Origin: Bolinopsis microptera | Taxonomy: Eukaryota > Ctenophora > Tentaculata > Lobata > Bolinopsidae | Length of the DNA stretch: 64,000 bases | Assembly: GCF_026151205.1 (NCBI RefSeq) | Contig: NC_087084.1 | Span: forward strand, 7,117,394-7,181,393 | Direction of reading: 5' to 3' | Part shown: positions 21,530 through 34,240 of the stretch, one piece after another | Position numbering within the stretch: position 1 is the first letter of the stretch | How the letters are laid out: each line of letters starts with the position of its first letter | Notes under the pieces: model-generated | Database searches by the model: none | What the model saw: only the letters and a program-made list of their open reading frames with translations | Told to the model about the DNA's origin: nothing | Position numbers and translations under genes: made by a program

Positions 21530-21945
21530 TCCGTCGCGGGTGTTAGAGTTCCGAGGCGGAGCCGACGGACCTCCGAGCGGATTCGGCACGGTGCTCCGCT
21601 AAAATGTATGTACACTGGACTCGAAGTACATTTTGGCGGAATCCAGCGGAGCACACGAGCGAATCCGAGCGGACTCCGTGCGGACTTTTAATTCCGCCCG
21701 CGGACTCCGAGCGGCCTCCGCGGCGGCTCGGCAGAGTGCCGTCCGGCAGAGGCTAAGCCACTGGCGGACTTCCGGACGCTGCGGACTCGGCGGAGTGCTT
21801 GCGGGACTACGCCCGGAACCTCTCCGCAAAGAATTGAAATCCGCCGGAGTCCGCCCCAGCTCGGCGGACTCCGCTCGGAGTCCGCCCGGACTCCAACAGA
21901 GTCATGACCTTCTAGACCTCCGACTTCGACCCTCGGACTAAATTT
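21530..21945. repeat. GC-rich palindromic block, unit 1
   Basis: About 400 bp of CGGACTCCGAGCGG / CGGAGTCCGCC motifs in both orientations, in an otherwise AT-rich unit. The long frames on both strands here are composition artefacts. Confidence 0.9.
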
Positions 21946-22114
21946 TTCACGTGAATTCAACATAGCATTTTGCAATATTGTGGTCAGATAAAGGTCGCGA
22001 AGTGTATAACTTAACCATTACCATAACAAATGTCAATTGTGTACAACTCTAGTCCTAACTTTGAACCCTACTAATGTCATAAACGTTGACCCTAACCCTC
22101 CACCAAACCGTACC

Positions 22115-23530
22115 GCAGCGAATTATCATGGCATTGATATTCTCCAGGCTTTACAGTTTCTTTCCCCTGTCGCAAGGAATTATTTTATGATTATCTATAA
22201 TGGCTTCAGGAAAAATCATTCGACAAGCCATTGCACTTAAACTTCTTCTGTCGATCTAACATTGAAAAATAACTAAGGATAAAAAATCATTGTTCTAGGG
22301 GCATATTTCATTGATTTAAGTTAAAGCTTTTGATACAATCTGTAATATAAACTGCTTAAAAAACTGAATGATTATGGATTCGTGGGACTGCAAATAAATG
22401 AATAGCCAGTTACCTCATATAATAGGCAGCAATATGTTTTCAGTACTTGGTGACAGAATCCGAAATAAACTGTCTGTAATATTTGGTGTGCCCAGGGTCT
22501 GTATTCAGGTCCCGTGCTTTTATTATCTACATCAATGAAAATATATAGAGTATAAGAACCTATGTAAGTTTATTACTTTTGCCGATGCAAATAACATATT
22601 TGTTGTCTGATAAAATGTATAAAACACTTTACTGCAAGCTTTACAAAATCTTAAAACTTGTCTCATCAATATATGATAGAGTTTCTTCTGCTGCATATCA
22701 ACACAAAGAAATGTTGTTATATCCACTTTAAGCCGAACTGTAGAAATGAACAGATTCAATCACTAATGACATTAGAATAACTGACAATGGAATAATATAA
22801 TAATTAAAAAGGTTAGAGGAAACTAAGTTTCTTGAGTCATTATGGACAAAAAACTGAACAGGGATGCTCATTGGGAGCGTTAAGTCGTAACATTGAAATT
22901 GTGATGGTAGACTCTGTGGAATCAGTCGCTGTGTACCTAAAACACTTAATTAAGGACCTGTACCACACCCTTTTTGAATCTCATCTATGTTATGGAATAT
23001 ATGTTTGGGGAGGTGTATCATAATAGTTAAACTAGAAGAAGCCATATTTAAAACACAAAAGAAATGCATAAGAATTCTCTTTGGTGATATTGATGCGTAC
23101 TGCAATAAGATCAAAACATGTGCCAGAGTAAGGCCTATCATAGGGATAAGACGGTAAAGTTATCAAGCAGATGTTAGGGCAAAGATTTCTTTGAACCTAG
23201 AAACACTGTAAACAATACTGTACGAGTATAATTCCTGACTGTACACAATTCTTCATAAGTAGTTGCACTGTTTACTTGAAATGTTTTTAAAATTATAAGT
23301 TCCATCACCAGTCTAATGTTCTCTTTATTAATCAGGTCACCAGACGTGCAATCTACCTCATCACACCACTCCGTCAGACTATTCATCTACAATCAAACCA
23401 GTATTTGGAATCACTGCCGTAAGTCAACGAGTGAAAATAGTCTTCTCCCACTACTATCAGTATATTCTCAAGTATAATCTAAGAAAGCTGTCGTTAGAAC
23501 TACAATCTAAATAGACAGACAATACTATGT
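22115..23530 (+). pseudogene. LINE reverse transcriptase fragment, unit 1
   Basis: GFRKNHSTSH is readable at about 22,204. DLSKAFDTI, VPQGSVLGP and FADDT are present but shifted by indels, and the RT-end FGITAVSQRV lies near 23,400. The endonuclease and first RT motifs are absent. The type is CR1/Rex1-like. Confidence 0.75.
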
Positions 23531-26069
23531 GCAGTCTACAACTTTGGATGCAAAGTATTATCCATTGAAAATAGGTTAACTAACTAAACTTAATCATATG
23601 AGTAAACCACGGTGTTATTGACAAAGTACCATGACAAGGGTTATCAGACCTATATATTAATCTAAGAGACGAAACAATACGGATCCTATAAACAATTTTA
23701 AAATCCTGCGGCACAGGATCTGTTGTTTTCCTACTCTGCTCTCCCAAACCCCTTCCTTCCCCTTTTCTTCAGGTTTATTTTCAATTTTTTTCAAATTAGA
23801 TAGCAGATATATTTTCTTTCGAATTCAGTAATGGCATTATACATATTTGGTATGGTGTGTATGTTGTGTTTAGTGTTTGCAACTAGGTATGTGCTGTATA
23901 TGTTTGAAGAATTGAGGCTCACGACGTATCGTCCCATGGGTTGAGTTGTAAGCTGTGTATATGTTCAATCGCCTTACTTCGTATGGTGAAAACATCGACA
24001 GGTTTGCCTTGGACCTTTCGGACGGAGTGTGTTGCACAACCGGGGATCATAAAAATATGATCACCATGAACATTACTTTGACCGGAACTTATCAAACGAC
24101 TGTAATCGATTCCATTTAAATGTTTGTCAGTCATTAGTAATATAATTAGCTGTATTAGTAGATACACCACGATCACAGAATTAGAAGAGCACAATTGGGC
24201 TATTTGTATCTGCGACCGTGTTTCCTCGTGGGCGACAGGTTTTGTTGTGTAGTAGTGCTGGGAAATAACACGCTTTAAATAACAGAATGAATGCTAAATA
24301 TTGTTAATTGACATTGTTTTTTTGGCCACAGTTTATGTGTAAAACAAAATTTATGGTCAAACATTATATATCGTAGAAGGCATGATTTACCAACATCACT
24401 AAGCATCTGGATGGATAGTTTGCACACAAGGCATAAACTGACCATTTAAAAATGACCACCAGCTATACAAGTAAATATAGCTACAAAAATATATAATTGC
24501 TCTACATAGAAACATCTAGGCCTGATCTTATCACATTGTGGTCCCTGGGTTCAGGTATAAGACCATTCACAGGCAACTGGGTCTTTTACCAGCCTCAATA
24601 AAACTAGTCATGCCAGTTCTGTCATAACTGTAACCAACATATTTAAAAATATGATATCTTTGCTAGAATTTTCACATTTTGAGCATTGAGCAATTCTTAT
24701 CAATTTTAAAATTTTAAAATACTAATTTTACCCATAACTATGATGTGTGCATTTCATTATTAAACTAAAATTCATCTTTGAAGTCGATAGATTATTAGTC
24801 ACACTAAAATTATAGTTTACAGACATCCTTTTTGCTTTGTGTTTCCTTTATTAGAATTTATGATTGTATTGATTGAATAAATTGGTAATTAATTTAATTT
24901 TGTTTTATTAACTTTTGTTTTATTATTCAGAAGCAGTAGTTGTTCAATGATTCGCCACAAAAATGTTCAAATTATGTAGGAGGTTAAAGGACCACAATTG
25001 CTCGTAGTGCTTCTTTGTGCCCGTTGACTACAATGAACAATTTTGCAGGAGTCTTCTCCAGACGGGCTTTTATCGGAAGTGCGTGTTATTTACTTGGTTT
25101 TGCACAAGCCAGGCCAACATTTTTGTTTTTTGTGTTAGCCGTGCTACCAGGTTGCAGAGTATTATAAAAACTAAACAATTTATGCACTATACAAATTTGC
25201 TAATACAATATCATGCAGAGTACGATCTAGCTGCAAACGTCAGACACCACAGTTCAGACGAAGTTACGATTTACGTGAAACACCGAAATATAGAGGTTTA
25301 GGTGTCATTTTTGTAAATCACTTTTAGGATGGATAATTCAGTAATTGTTGAAGAAAATTACAGTCACTGCCACCTTTAGCGTTATGTCATGCGGTATGAT
25401 TTAAGGCCTAAGCATAACGTTACGTGGCGCATAAGAAACCAGCGCTATGTTGAAGGAGAGTAGCTGCACGGCGCGCTTTTTAACATATATTACGTAATAG
25501 CGCCGTACGGAAACGGCAATATTTAAGTAATTATGTATTTGTTTACATAAATTCCACGTTTTTATCAAATAATCTTGCATGGTCCAAAACTGTTTTAGTT
25601 GTCATTATGCCTCTCATATCGAACATGCTTTGGGCATCTAGAGAGATCGGTTTAGCCTTGATTTGATGAGTTACTGGATGTGTTCTCAAAGTCTGGTTTA
25701 TTTGTGGATTGGAGTCCTTGAATTGATTCCAAAGCACCAAGAAGATTTATAAATATAGTTATGGCTTGGGACTTTGGTGGTATTAGACGGTCATCCTCAG
25801 TTCAGACATGTTAAGTAATGAGTAGAGAGATATGGGTTACCATATATTTCCTATTTAAAAAGTTCAGTTATCAGTACGAGTTCGTAATGATTATGAACAG
25901 TAGGAGTTTATGGACTGTTTAAAATAATGGGTTTGGTTGATTCATTGGAATAGAATTCAGCTCCTAGTTTTTGACAACATAAGGTCTAACAACGGTTATT
26001 ATGAACTACCGATTTAGACTCCCCCTAAACTTGGAGGCACGTAAACACGATACTGCTGTCCCCCTGCTG

Positions 26070-26632
26070 TGCCACGCTTTCCCAGTTCAGACTCCACAGT
26101 TGGATCACGGAATTGTAAGGATGGCTATTAAGACCGATCGCACTCTATCGTTGTAAGTAGTAATAGTTGCTTTTTTTTCGGCAAATTCTACAACAGCAAC
26201 CATTATGAATGTCGGAGAACTTTTGATGCTGAAGTTGATTTAATCTCATAATCGAGATGACTTGATGAAGCTAGACTTTCAGTCTTGAACAGAAGTCGCA
26301 CAACTTCAACAGCAGGCATCAGTGGGAACAGCTCCCGCCAACCATCTGGGCAGCTGAACACACATTCTAATCTTGTTTACCATAGCTGAGGCGTTAAGAT
26401 TATAATAACATAGATACGATAAGCTGAGGATGAAAGAAGAATAATGGGGCGCATGTTCCAGTGACCACTCTTATGGAATACAGCTCCGAAAAAGCTCTTT
26501 AAAACAAATCCAGTTGCAACTGTTTAAAGTCAGGTTGTGGCAATGCCTTTGTCTACATGCAGAAAGCAGGAATACATTGTGGATAAACCTGCCTTAAATG
26601 TCAGGACAATTGCACCAATGTGCCAGCTGAGG
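26070..26632 (+). pseudogene. CXC TE-protein fragment, unit 2
   Basis: Best-preserved start of the cysteine array (CNCLKSGCGNA at about 26,513). The second half (RKAGIHCG, then CLKCQDNCTNVPAED near 26,595) is in another frame after an insertion and carries one stop. Confidence 0.6.
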
Positions 26633-26934
26633 ACTTTCATATTGTAAGACTCTTATTTAGTATATAATATGGTTAAATATAAAGTACTGCTTCGATTTCC
26701 CGATTAATTTAGTTGAAAAAGTTGTTTATTAGTCCTGTCTACGTATTTAATATATTTTGATCAGAAAATAATGTTATAATTTTTGAATGTATGTTTTATA
26801 ATTGATTAATAATTTATAAATTATCTAATCAAATGGTTGTCAGATAAAAGTTGTTCTCTTTCCTGTTTGAACACATCAGTTTAATCTAGAACTTTCTATG
26901 TCATTAGAGAAAGTCGTTTTTATTGGAACTACGT

Positions 26935-27330
26935 AGCGGAGTAGAGTCCAGCGGCGGAGCCGCCCGGCACTCCGAGAGGACTCCGGCGGTTGCTCCGATA
27001 AAATGTATTAACACTGGACTCGAGTACATTTTGGCGGGACTCACGAGCGGAGCCGAGCGGACTCCGAGCGGACTCCGAGCGGACCTTTAAAGTCCGCCGC
27101 GGACTAGAGGCGGCTCGCGGCGGCTCGAAGAGGTCCGCGCGCAGAGTAAAGCCACTAGGCGGACTCCGGTCCGCTGAGGACTCCGGCGGAGTGCTTGGCG
27201 GACTCCGCGGACCTCTCAGCCAGACTTGAATCCGCCGGAGTCCGCAGTCGGCGGACTCCGCGCGGAGTAAGCCGACTCCAAACAGCGTCCACTGACTTCC
27301 GACCTCCGACTTCCGACCCTCGGCTAAAAT
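26935..27330. repeat. GC-rich palindromic block, unit 2
   Basis: Repeated GAGCGGACTCC / GGAGTCCGC. It includes TTTAAAGTCCGCCGCGGACT as the central near-palindrome. Confidence 0.9.
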
Positions 27331-27494
27331 TTGTCACGTGACATACAACATAGCATTTTGCCAATTATTTGGTCAGATGAAAAAGGTCGCTAGTGATAAA
27401 CATTAACATTACTCACAGTCAATAGGGTTACAACTCTAGTCCTAACTTTGACCCTTAATTTTATAACTTTGACCTTAACCCTCACCAAAACCGT

Positions 27495-28880
27495 CCGCAG
27501 CGAAATATTCATTGTCATTGATATTCTCCTGGCTTTACAGTTTCTTCAGTCGCAAGGTTATATATGAAAATCATATGGCTTCAGAAAAAATCATTCGACA
27601 AGCCATGCACTTACTTCTCTGTCGACTACATGAAAATCATAGAGATAAAAATTCATGTACTAGCTTCTGCATTGATATAATGTAAAAGTTTTTTGATACA
27701 ATCTGTCATGATAAAATGCTTAAAAAACTGAATGATTATGGAATTCGAGGGAATGAAATAAATTTATAGCCAAGTTACCTTCTATTAGGCAGCATATGTT
27801 TTCAGTACTTGGAGAAGATCCGAAAAACTGTCTGTAATATTTGCGTGTTGCCTCAGGAGTCAGTATTAGGTCCCTTGCGTTTCATTATCTACATCAATGA
27901 AATATATAGGAGTATTCAGGAAATACGGTAAGTTTTACTTTTTGCCGATGACACCCAACATATTTTGTTTGTTGATAAATGTATAAAAAACAACTTTACT
28001 GCAAAGCTAACAAAATTCTTTAAACTTGTTCTTCATATATGAAGTGTAACTTGCTGCATATCAACACATAAGAATGTTGTTATATACACTTTAAGCCGAA
28101 CTGTAGAGATGAACCAGATTCAAACACTATTGAATTTGAACTGTCAATGGTTATTTATAATATTTAAAAAGTGAGGATTAAGTTTCTTGGAGTCATTATG
28201 ACCAAAAACCTGAACTTGGGATGCTCACTGAGAGCGTTAAAATAGTTATAATTGAAAAGGTGAGATGGTAGATATGTTGGAATAGACGATGTGTACCTAA
28301 AACACTCTATTAAGGACCTGTACCACACCCTTTGAGAATTCACAACCTATGTTATGAATATCGTTTGGGGATGGTGTATCAAATAATAAACTAGAAGCCA
28401 TATTTTAAATACACAAAAGAAAATGCATAAGGAATTCTCTTTGCGTGATAATGATGCGTACTTCAATATGTTCAAAACATGTGCAGAGTAAGGACTAGCA
28501 CTAGGGTAAGACGGTATGTTATCAAGCAGTTGTTAGGCAATTGCTTTCTTTGTTCTAGAACACAGTAACCAATCTGTAACGAGTTTAAACTTCCTGACTG
28601 TCCCATCAATCTTCATAAGTTGCCCTACTGTTTACTGGAAATGTTTAAAATAATAAGTTCCCAATCCACCAGTCTCAATGTTTCATTTATTCAACAGGTC
28701 ACCAAGACGAGACAACTACTCATCCCACCACTCCGTTCCTCTTATTCATCTACCTAATCAAACAGTATTTGAATCACTGCCGTAAGTCAACGAATAGTGA
28801 ATTAGACTTCTCCACTCCTATACAGTATTTCAAAGATAATCTTAGAAAGCTTGTTAGAACTACATTCTAAATATGACAGA
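27495..28880 (+). pseudogene. LINE reverse transcriptase fragment, unit 2
   Basis: The catalytic FADDT is intact at about 27,940. KLNDYGIRG lies near 27,730 and the region of CYGISVWGG-type RT C-terminus near 28,350. It is frameshifted in at least ten places. Confidence 0.75.
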
Positions 28881-31438
28881 CAACTATGGTGCAGTTACAA
28901 CTTTGATGCAAATGATTTCATTGAAATAGGGTAATTAACTAAACTTAATCATATGAGTAAACCACGGTGTATTGCAAAGAACATGACAAGGGTATCAGGG
29001 ACCTATATATTAATCTAAGGACGAACAAAACGAATCTTCATACAAAAATTTTAAAATCCTGCGGGCACAGATCCTGTTGTTTTCCTACTCTGCCTCTCCC
29101 CAAACCCCTCTCCTTCCCTTTCTTTCAGGGTTATTCTTCAATTTTTTTAATTAAGATAGCAGATTATTTTCTTTCGAATTAGTAATGGAATTATACATTA
29201 TTTGGTATCGTATGTATGTTGTGTTAGTGTTAGTAACTAGTATGTGCTTGAATATTTTGAAGAATTTGGAGGATCACGACGTCTCGTCCCTTGGGTTGAG
29301 TTGTAAGTGAGTATATGTTCAAATAGCCTTACTTCGTATGGTGAAACATCGAAAGTTTGCCTTGACCTTTAGGTGGAGTGGTTTGCCCTCGGGGATCAAA
29401 AAATATGACTTATCCATGAACACTTACTTTGACACGTGAACCTTATAAAAAACGTCTGTAATGATCCATTAAATTTTCTTAGTATATTTAGCTAGTTTAT
29501 AGTAGATACACATCGATTCTCAAGAATAGAAAGCACAATTGGGCTCTTTGTCTGCGACCGTGTTTCCTCGGTGGGCCGGACAGGTTTTTGTTGTGTAGTA
29601 GTGCTGGGGAAAAATACCACGCTTTAAATATCAATGAATGTAATATTGTTAATTGACATTAGCATGCAAACAGATTTATGTGGTAAATACCAAATTTATG
29701 TCAAACATTATTTTCGTAGAAGGCATGATTCTACCAACATCACTAAGCTTATGGCATGGATAATTAGCACACAAGGATAAACTGACCTTTTAATCAAGAC
29801 CACGAGCTTTACCACGTAATCATAGCTCCCGAATAAAATAAATTGCTCTACATAGAAACATCTGGCCTGATCTTAATCACATTGTGGTCCCCTGGGGTTC
29901 GGGTAAAGGCCCTTTACAGGCAACTGGGTCCTTTTACAAGCCACAGAAAATCTAGTCATGACCTGTACTGTCTCATAACTGTAACCAACTATTTAAAAAA
30001 TAGATATCTTTTGCTAGAAATTTTACATTTTAAAGCCATAGAGCATCTTCTCAATTTTAAAATTTAAAAATAACATTTTTCCCTAACTTGATGTGGTGGG
30101 CATTTCATACTTAATAAAATTAAACTTTGAAAGTTCATTAGATTATTAGTCACAACAAAAATTATAGTTTAAGACATACATTTTGCTATTGTAGTTTCCA
30201 TTTTAGAATTTATGATATGTAATGTTTGAACTAATTGGTAATATATTTATTTTTGTGTTTATTAACTTTTCCTGTTTTATTAATTCAATGTTGTTCAATG
30301 AGTTCGCCAAAAAATGTTAAAATAATGTAGTGAGGGTTAAGGACACAATTGCTAGTAGTGCATCTTTGTGCCGTTGACTACAATGAACATTTTGCCGGGA
30401 GTTTCTCCAGACGGCTTTTTTATCGGGAGTGCGTGTTATTTACTTGGTTTTGCAAAAGCCAGGCCAACATTTTGTTTTTGTGTTAGCCGTGCTTCCAGGT
30501 TGCAGAGTATTCTAAACATAAAAACAATTATAAACTATTCATATTGCTTATACAATATCATCAGAGTCCGATCTAGCTGCAAAAACGTCAGACAACCACA
30601 GTTTCAGCCGCAAGTAAACGTTTAAGTGAAACACCGAACACACGAGTTTAGGTGTTCATTTTGTAAATAAATTTTTTTTTTTTATGGGTGGCTAATTCAG
30701 TAAATTGTTGAGAAATATTACAGGTCACTGCCACCTTTAGCTGTTTATTGTCAGGGTTCTGATATTAACGGCAAGAATAAACGTATAGTGCGCGCATAAG
30801 ATACCCGCGCAAATGTTGAGGTAGGGAGTAGATGCGGCGCGGTTCTTAACATATATTACGTTTAGCGCGTACGGAACAGGCAATATTTAAGTAATTAAAG
30901 TATTTGTTTACATAAATTCAACGTTTTTATCAATATATAGCATGGTCAACAAAAAACTGTTAAAGTTGGTCATTATGCCCATCCCATTATCGAACACTGC
31001 ATTTGGGAATCTAGAGAGATACGGTTTAGCCTTGTTTTGATTGAGTAAGGAGGTGTTCACAAGTGTCAGGTTTATTCTGTGGATTGGGAGTCCTTGAATT
31101 GTTTCAAAGCCAAGAAGATTTAAAATAAAGTTATGGGCTGGCTTTGGTGGTTTTTGACGGTCTACCCTAAGTTCAGACATGTTCTAAGTAGAGAGTAATA
31201 GAGAGATAATGGTGCCCTAATACTTTCACTATTTAAAATGTTCAGTTATAGTACGAAGGTTTGTAAAGATTATGACAGTAAGGTGTTTATGACTGTTAAA
31301 TAATGGTTTGGTGTTTCCCTTGGAATAGAATTCTGCTCCTAGTTTTTGACAACCTAAGGGTCTAACAAGTTTATTATGAATACCCCGTTTAGGACTACTC
31401 CCTTAAACTTGGAGGCACGTAAACACGATACCTGCCTG

Positions 31439-31999
31439 TGCCTCGCCTTGCAATGCGATCAGACCCACCAGTTGGGACCACGGAATGGTAAGGATAGGCT
31501 ATTCAGAAACGATCGCATCATCGATGAAAGTGTAATAGATGCTTTTTATTCGGCAAATTATACACAGCAACATAAAGCATGCGGAGAACTTTTGATGCAG
31601 CAGTTGATTTCATCACAATCGAGATGAATAGATGAAGATAGACTTTCAGTTCTTGACAGAAGTCGCAATCTTCAACAGCAGACATCATGTGGAACAGATC
31701 ACGCCAACATATGGGACAGCTGTACAACATTCTAATCTTGATTACCTAGCTGGCAGGGCGTAAGTTAATAATAACTAGATCGATAAGCTGAGGATGTAAG
31801 AAGAATAATGGGGCGAACCTGTACCAGTGACCAATCTTATGAATACAGCTCCGAAAAAGCTCATCTTTAAAAAATCAGTTGCAACTGTTCTAAAGTTCAG
31901 GTTGTGGCATTGTTGTTCATAGCCAGAAAAGCAGGAATACATTGTGGATCAAACCTGCCTTAAATGTCAGGGACAATTGCACCATTGTGCCAGTGAGGA
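31439..31999 (+). pseudogene. CXC TE-protein fragment, unit 3
   Basis: Same block as in units 1-2. The cysteine array begins at about 31,870 but is shifted by extra bases near 31,882 and 31,922. Confidence 0.55.
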
Positions 32000-32299
32000 C
32001 TTCATAAGTAGACTCTTATCTAGTATATAATATGGTCATATATGAAAGTACTGCTTCTCGAATTTCACGATTATTTAGTGAAAAGTTGTTTTATTTATTC
32101 ATGTTTACGTATTTTTAAATATTTTGGATCGGAAAATAATTGTATAATTTTGAATATTTGTTTAATAATTGATTACTAATTAATTATTATCCAATAAATG
32201 GTTGTCGATAAAAAGCTTGTTCTCTATCCTGTTTTCGAAAACATCAGTTTATTCTAGAACTTCTCTTAAGACATTCAGAAGTCGTTTTTATTGCACTAT

Positions 32300-32705
32300 C
32301 CGTCGCGGAGTAGAGTCGCGGCGGAGCCGCCGGACTCCGAGCGGACTCCGGCGGTGTGCTCCGCTAATAAATTGTATTTACACTGGAATCAGAGTACATT
32401 TTGGCGGACTTTCCGAGGGAGCGGAGGCGGACTCCGAGCGGACTCGAGCCGGACTTTTAAAGTCCGCCGCGGACTCGAGCGCTCCGAGGCGGGCTAGGCA
32501 GAGTCGTCCGCCGCAGAGTAAGGCCACTAGGCGGGACACCGGTTCCGCTCGCGGTCTCCGGCGGAGGGGTGCTTTGGCGGACTCGCCGGACCTCTTCCGC
32601 CAAGACTTGAAATCCGCGGAGTCCGCCAGATCGGCGGACTCCGATCGGAGTCGCCGGAACTCCACAGAGTCCACTGACTTCGACCTCAAGACTTCCGACC
32701 TCGGC
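32300..32705. repeat. GC-rich palindromic block, unit 3
   Basis: The least AT-interrupted copy. A spurious 168-residue Arg/Ser-rich frame (32,202-32,708) runs through it only because stops are rare in GC-rich DNA. Confidence 0.9.
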
Positions 32706-32879
32706 TAAATTTGTCAGTGACATACCAACATAGCATTTTGGGCTAATATCTGTGGTCAGTGAAAAGGTCGCTAGTGATTAAACTTAACCATTACCCTCAC
32801 AAGTCAATTGTGTACAATATAGTCCTATACTTTGGACCTTAATGTATAAACGTTGACCATAAACCTACCAAACCAGTTT

Positions 32880-34240
32880 CCGGACAGAGCAATATCAATG
32901 TCATGATATTCTACAGGCTTTACAGTTTCTGCAGTGCAAGGATTATTTTATGAAAATCAATATGGGCTTCAGAATAAATCATTCGAAAGCCATGCACTTA
33001 ACTTTTGTACGAATACTGAAAAATCACTAGAGCTAAAAATAATGTACTAGCATCTCATTGATTTTAAGTAAAGTTTTATACAATTGTCTGATAAACTGCT
33101 TAAAAATCTGAATGATTATGGAATTCGTGGGACTGCTAAATAAATAATAGCCAGTTACCTCTCATAATAGGCAGCAATATGGTCAGTATTGGCGGAAGAA
33201 TCCGAAAAACTGTTCTGTAATATTTGGTGGGCCTTCAGGGGTCAGTTTTAGGTCCCTTGCTTTTTTTATATACATCATATGAAAATATACTGAGTATCAG
33301 GACCTAGGTAAGTTTATACTTTTTGCGTGACACAAACATATTTGTTGTAGATAAATGTATAAAAACACTTACTGCAAAGCTAACAAATTCTTAAACTTGT
33401 CATCATATATGAGAGTAACTTGATGCATATCAACAACAAAGACATGTTTGTTTTATCCCACTTTTAAGGCCGAACTGTAGAAATGAACCAGATTCAAACC
33501 ACTAATGAATTAGACTGAAATGAATAATATAATAATTAAAAAGGTAGTGGAAACTAAGTCTTCTTGGGAGTCAATTATTGACAAAAACTGAACTGGGGAT
33601 GCTCACTTGAGAGCGTTAAATCGTAAAATTGAAATGTGCGATTGGTGACTATGTGATCAGACGCTGAGTCATAAAACACTCTATTAGTGACCTGTACCAC
33701 ACCCTTTTTGAATTAACACCTATGTTATGGACTATTGTTTGGGGGAGGTGTATCAAATAATTAAATAGAGCCATATTTAAAACACAAAAATAATGCATAA
33801 GAATTATCTTTGGGTGTAATGAGTGTACTTCCAATAAGTTCAAAACATGTGCCAGAGTAAGGCCTATCACTAGGGATAAGCCGGTAAAGTTATTCAAGCA
33901 GATGTTAGGCAAAGATTTCTTTGAACTAGAACACTGTTAACCATTCCTGTAACGAGTATAACTTCCTGGACTGTCCACACATCTTCATATGTTGCACTGT
34001 TTACTGGAAATGTTTAAAATTAATAAGTTCCAATCACCAGTCTAATGTTCTTTTATTAACTGGTCACCAAGACGAGACAAATACCTCATCCCAACCACTC
34101 CGTCCTCACTATTCATCTCCAATCAAACAGTATTTTGAATACTGCCGTAAGTCAACGAGCTGAAATAGACTTCTCCACTCTATCAGTAATTCAAGAATAA
34201 TTTAGGAAAGCTTTGTTAGAACTACATTATATTTATGTCA
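32880..34240 (+). pseudogene. LINE reverse transcriptase fragment, unit 3
   Basis: NDYGIRGTA-type codons near 33,110. The FADDT site (about 33,322) has lost bases (TTTTGCGTGACAC). The RT C-terminal LYHTLF and CYG..VWGG region is near 33,690-33,750. Confidence 0.72.

Larger units (their letters stand above)
19543..24924 (+). repeat. Array, unit 1
   Basis: Full unit of 5,382 bp: 5' AT-rich part 19,543-20,680, CXC fragment 20,681-21,240, GC block 21,530-21,945, RT fragment 22,115-23,530, 3' region from about 23,690. Confidence 0.88.
24925..30281 (+). repeat. Array, unit 2
   Basis: Full unit of 5,357 bp with CXC fragment 26,070-26,632, GC block 26,935-27,330, RT 27,495-28,880 and 3' region from about 29,040. 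Confidence 0.88.

Noticed and set aside
21633-21941. Arg/Ser/Pro-rich frames in the GC block on both strands
   Set aside because: Stop codons are rare in this GC-rich palindromic DNA. The frames differ in every copy and on both strands.
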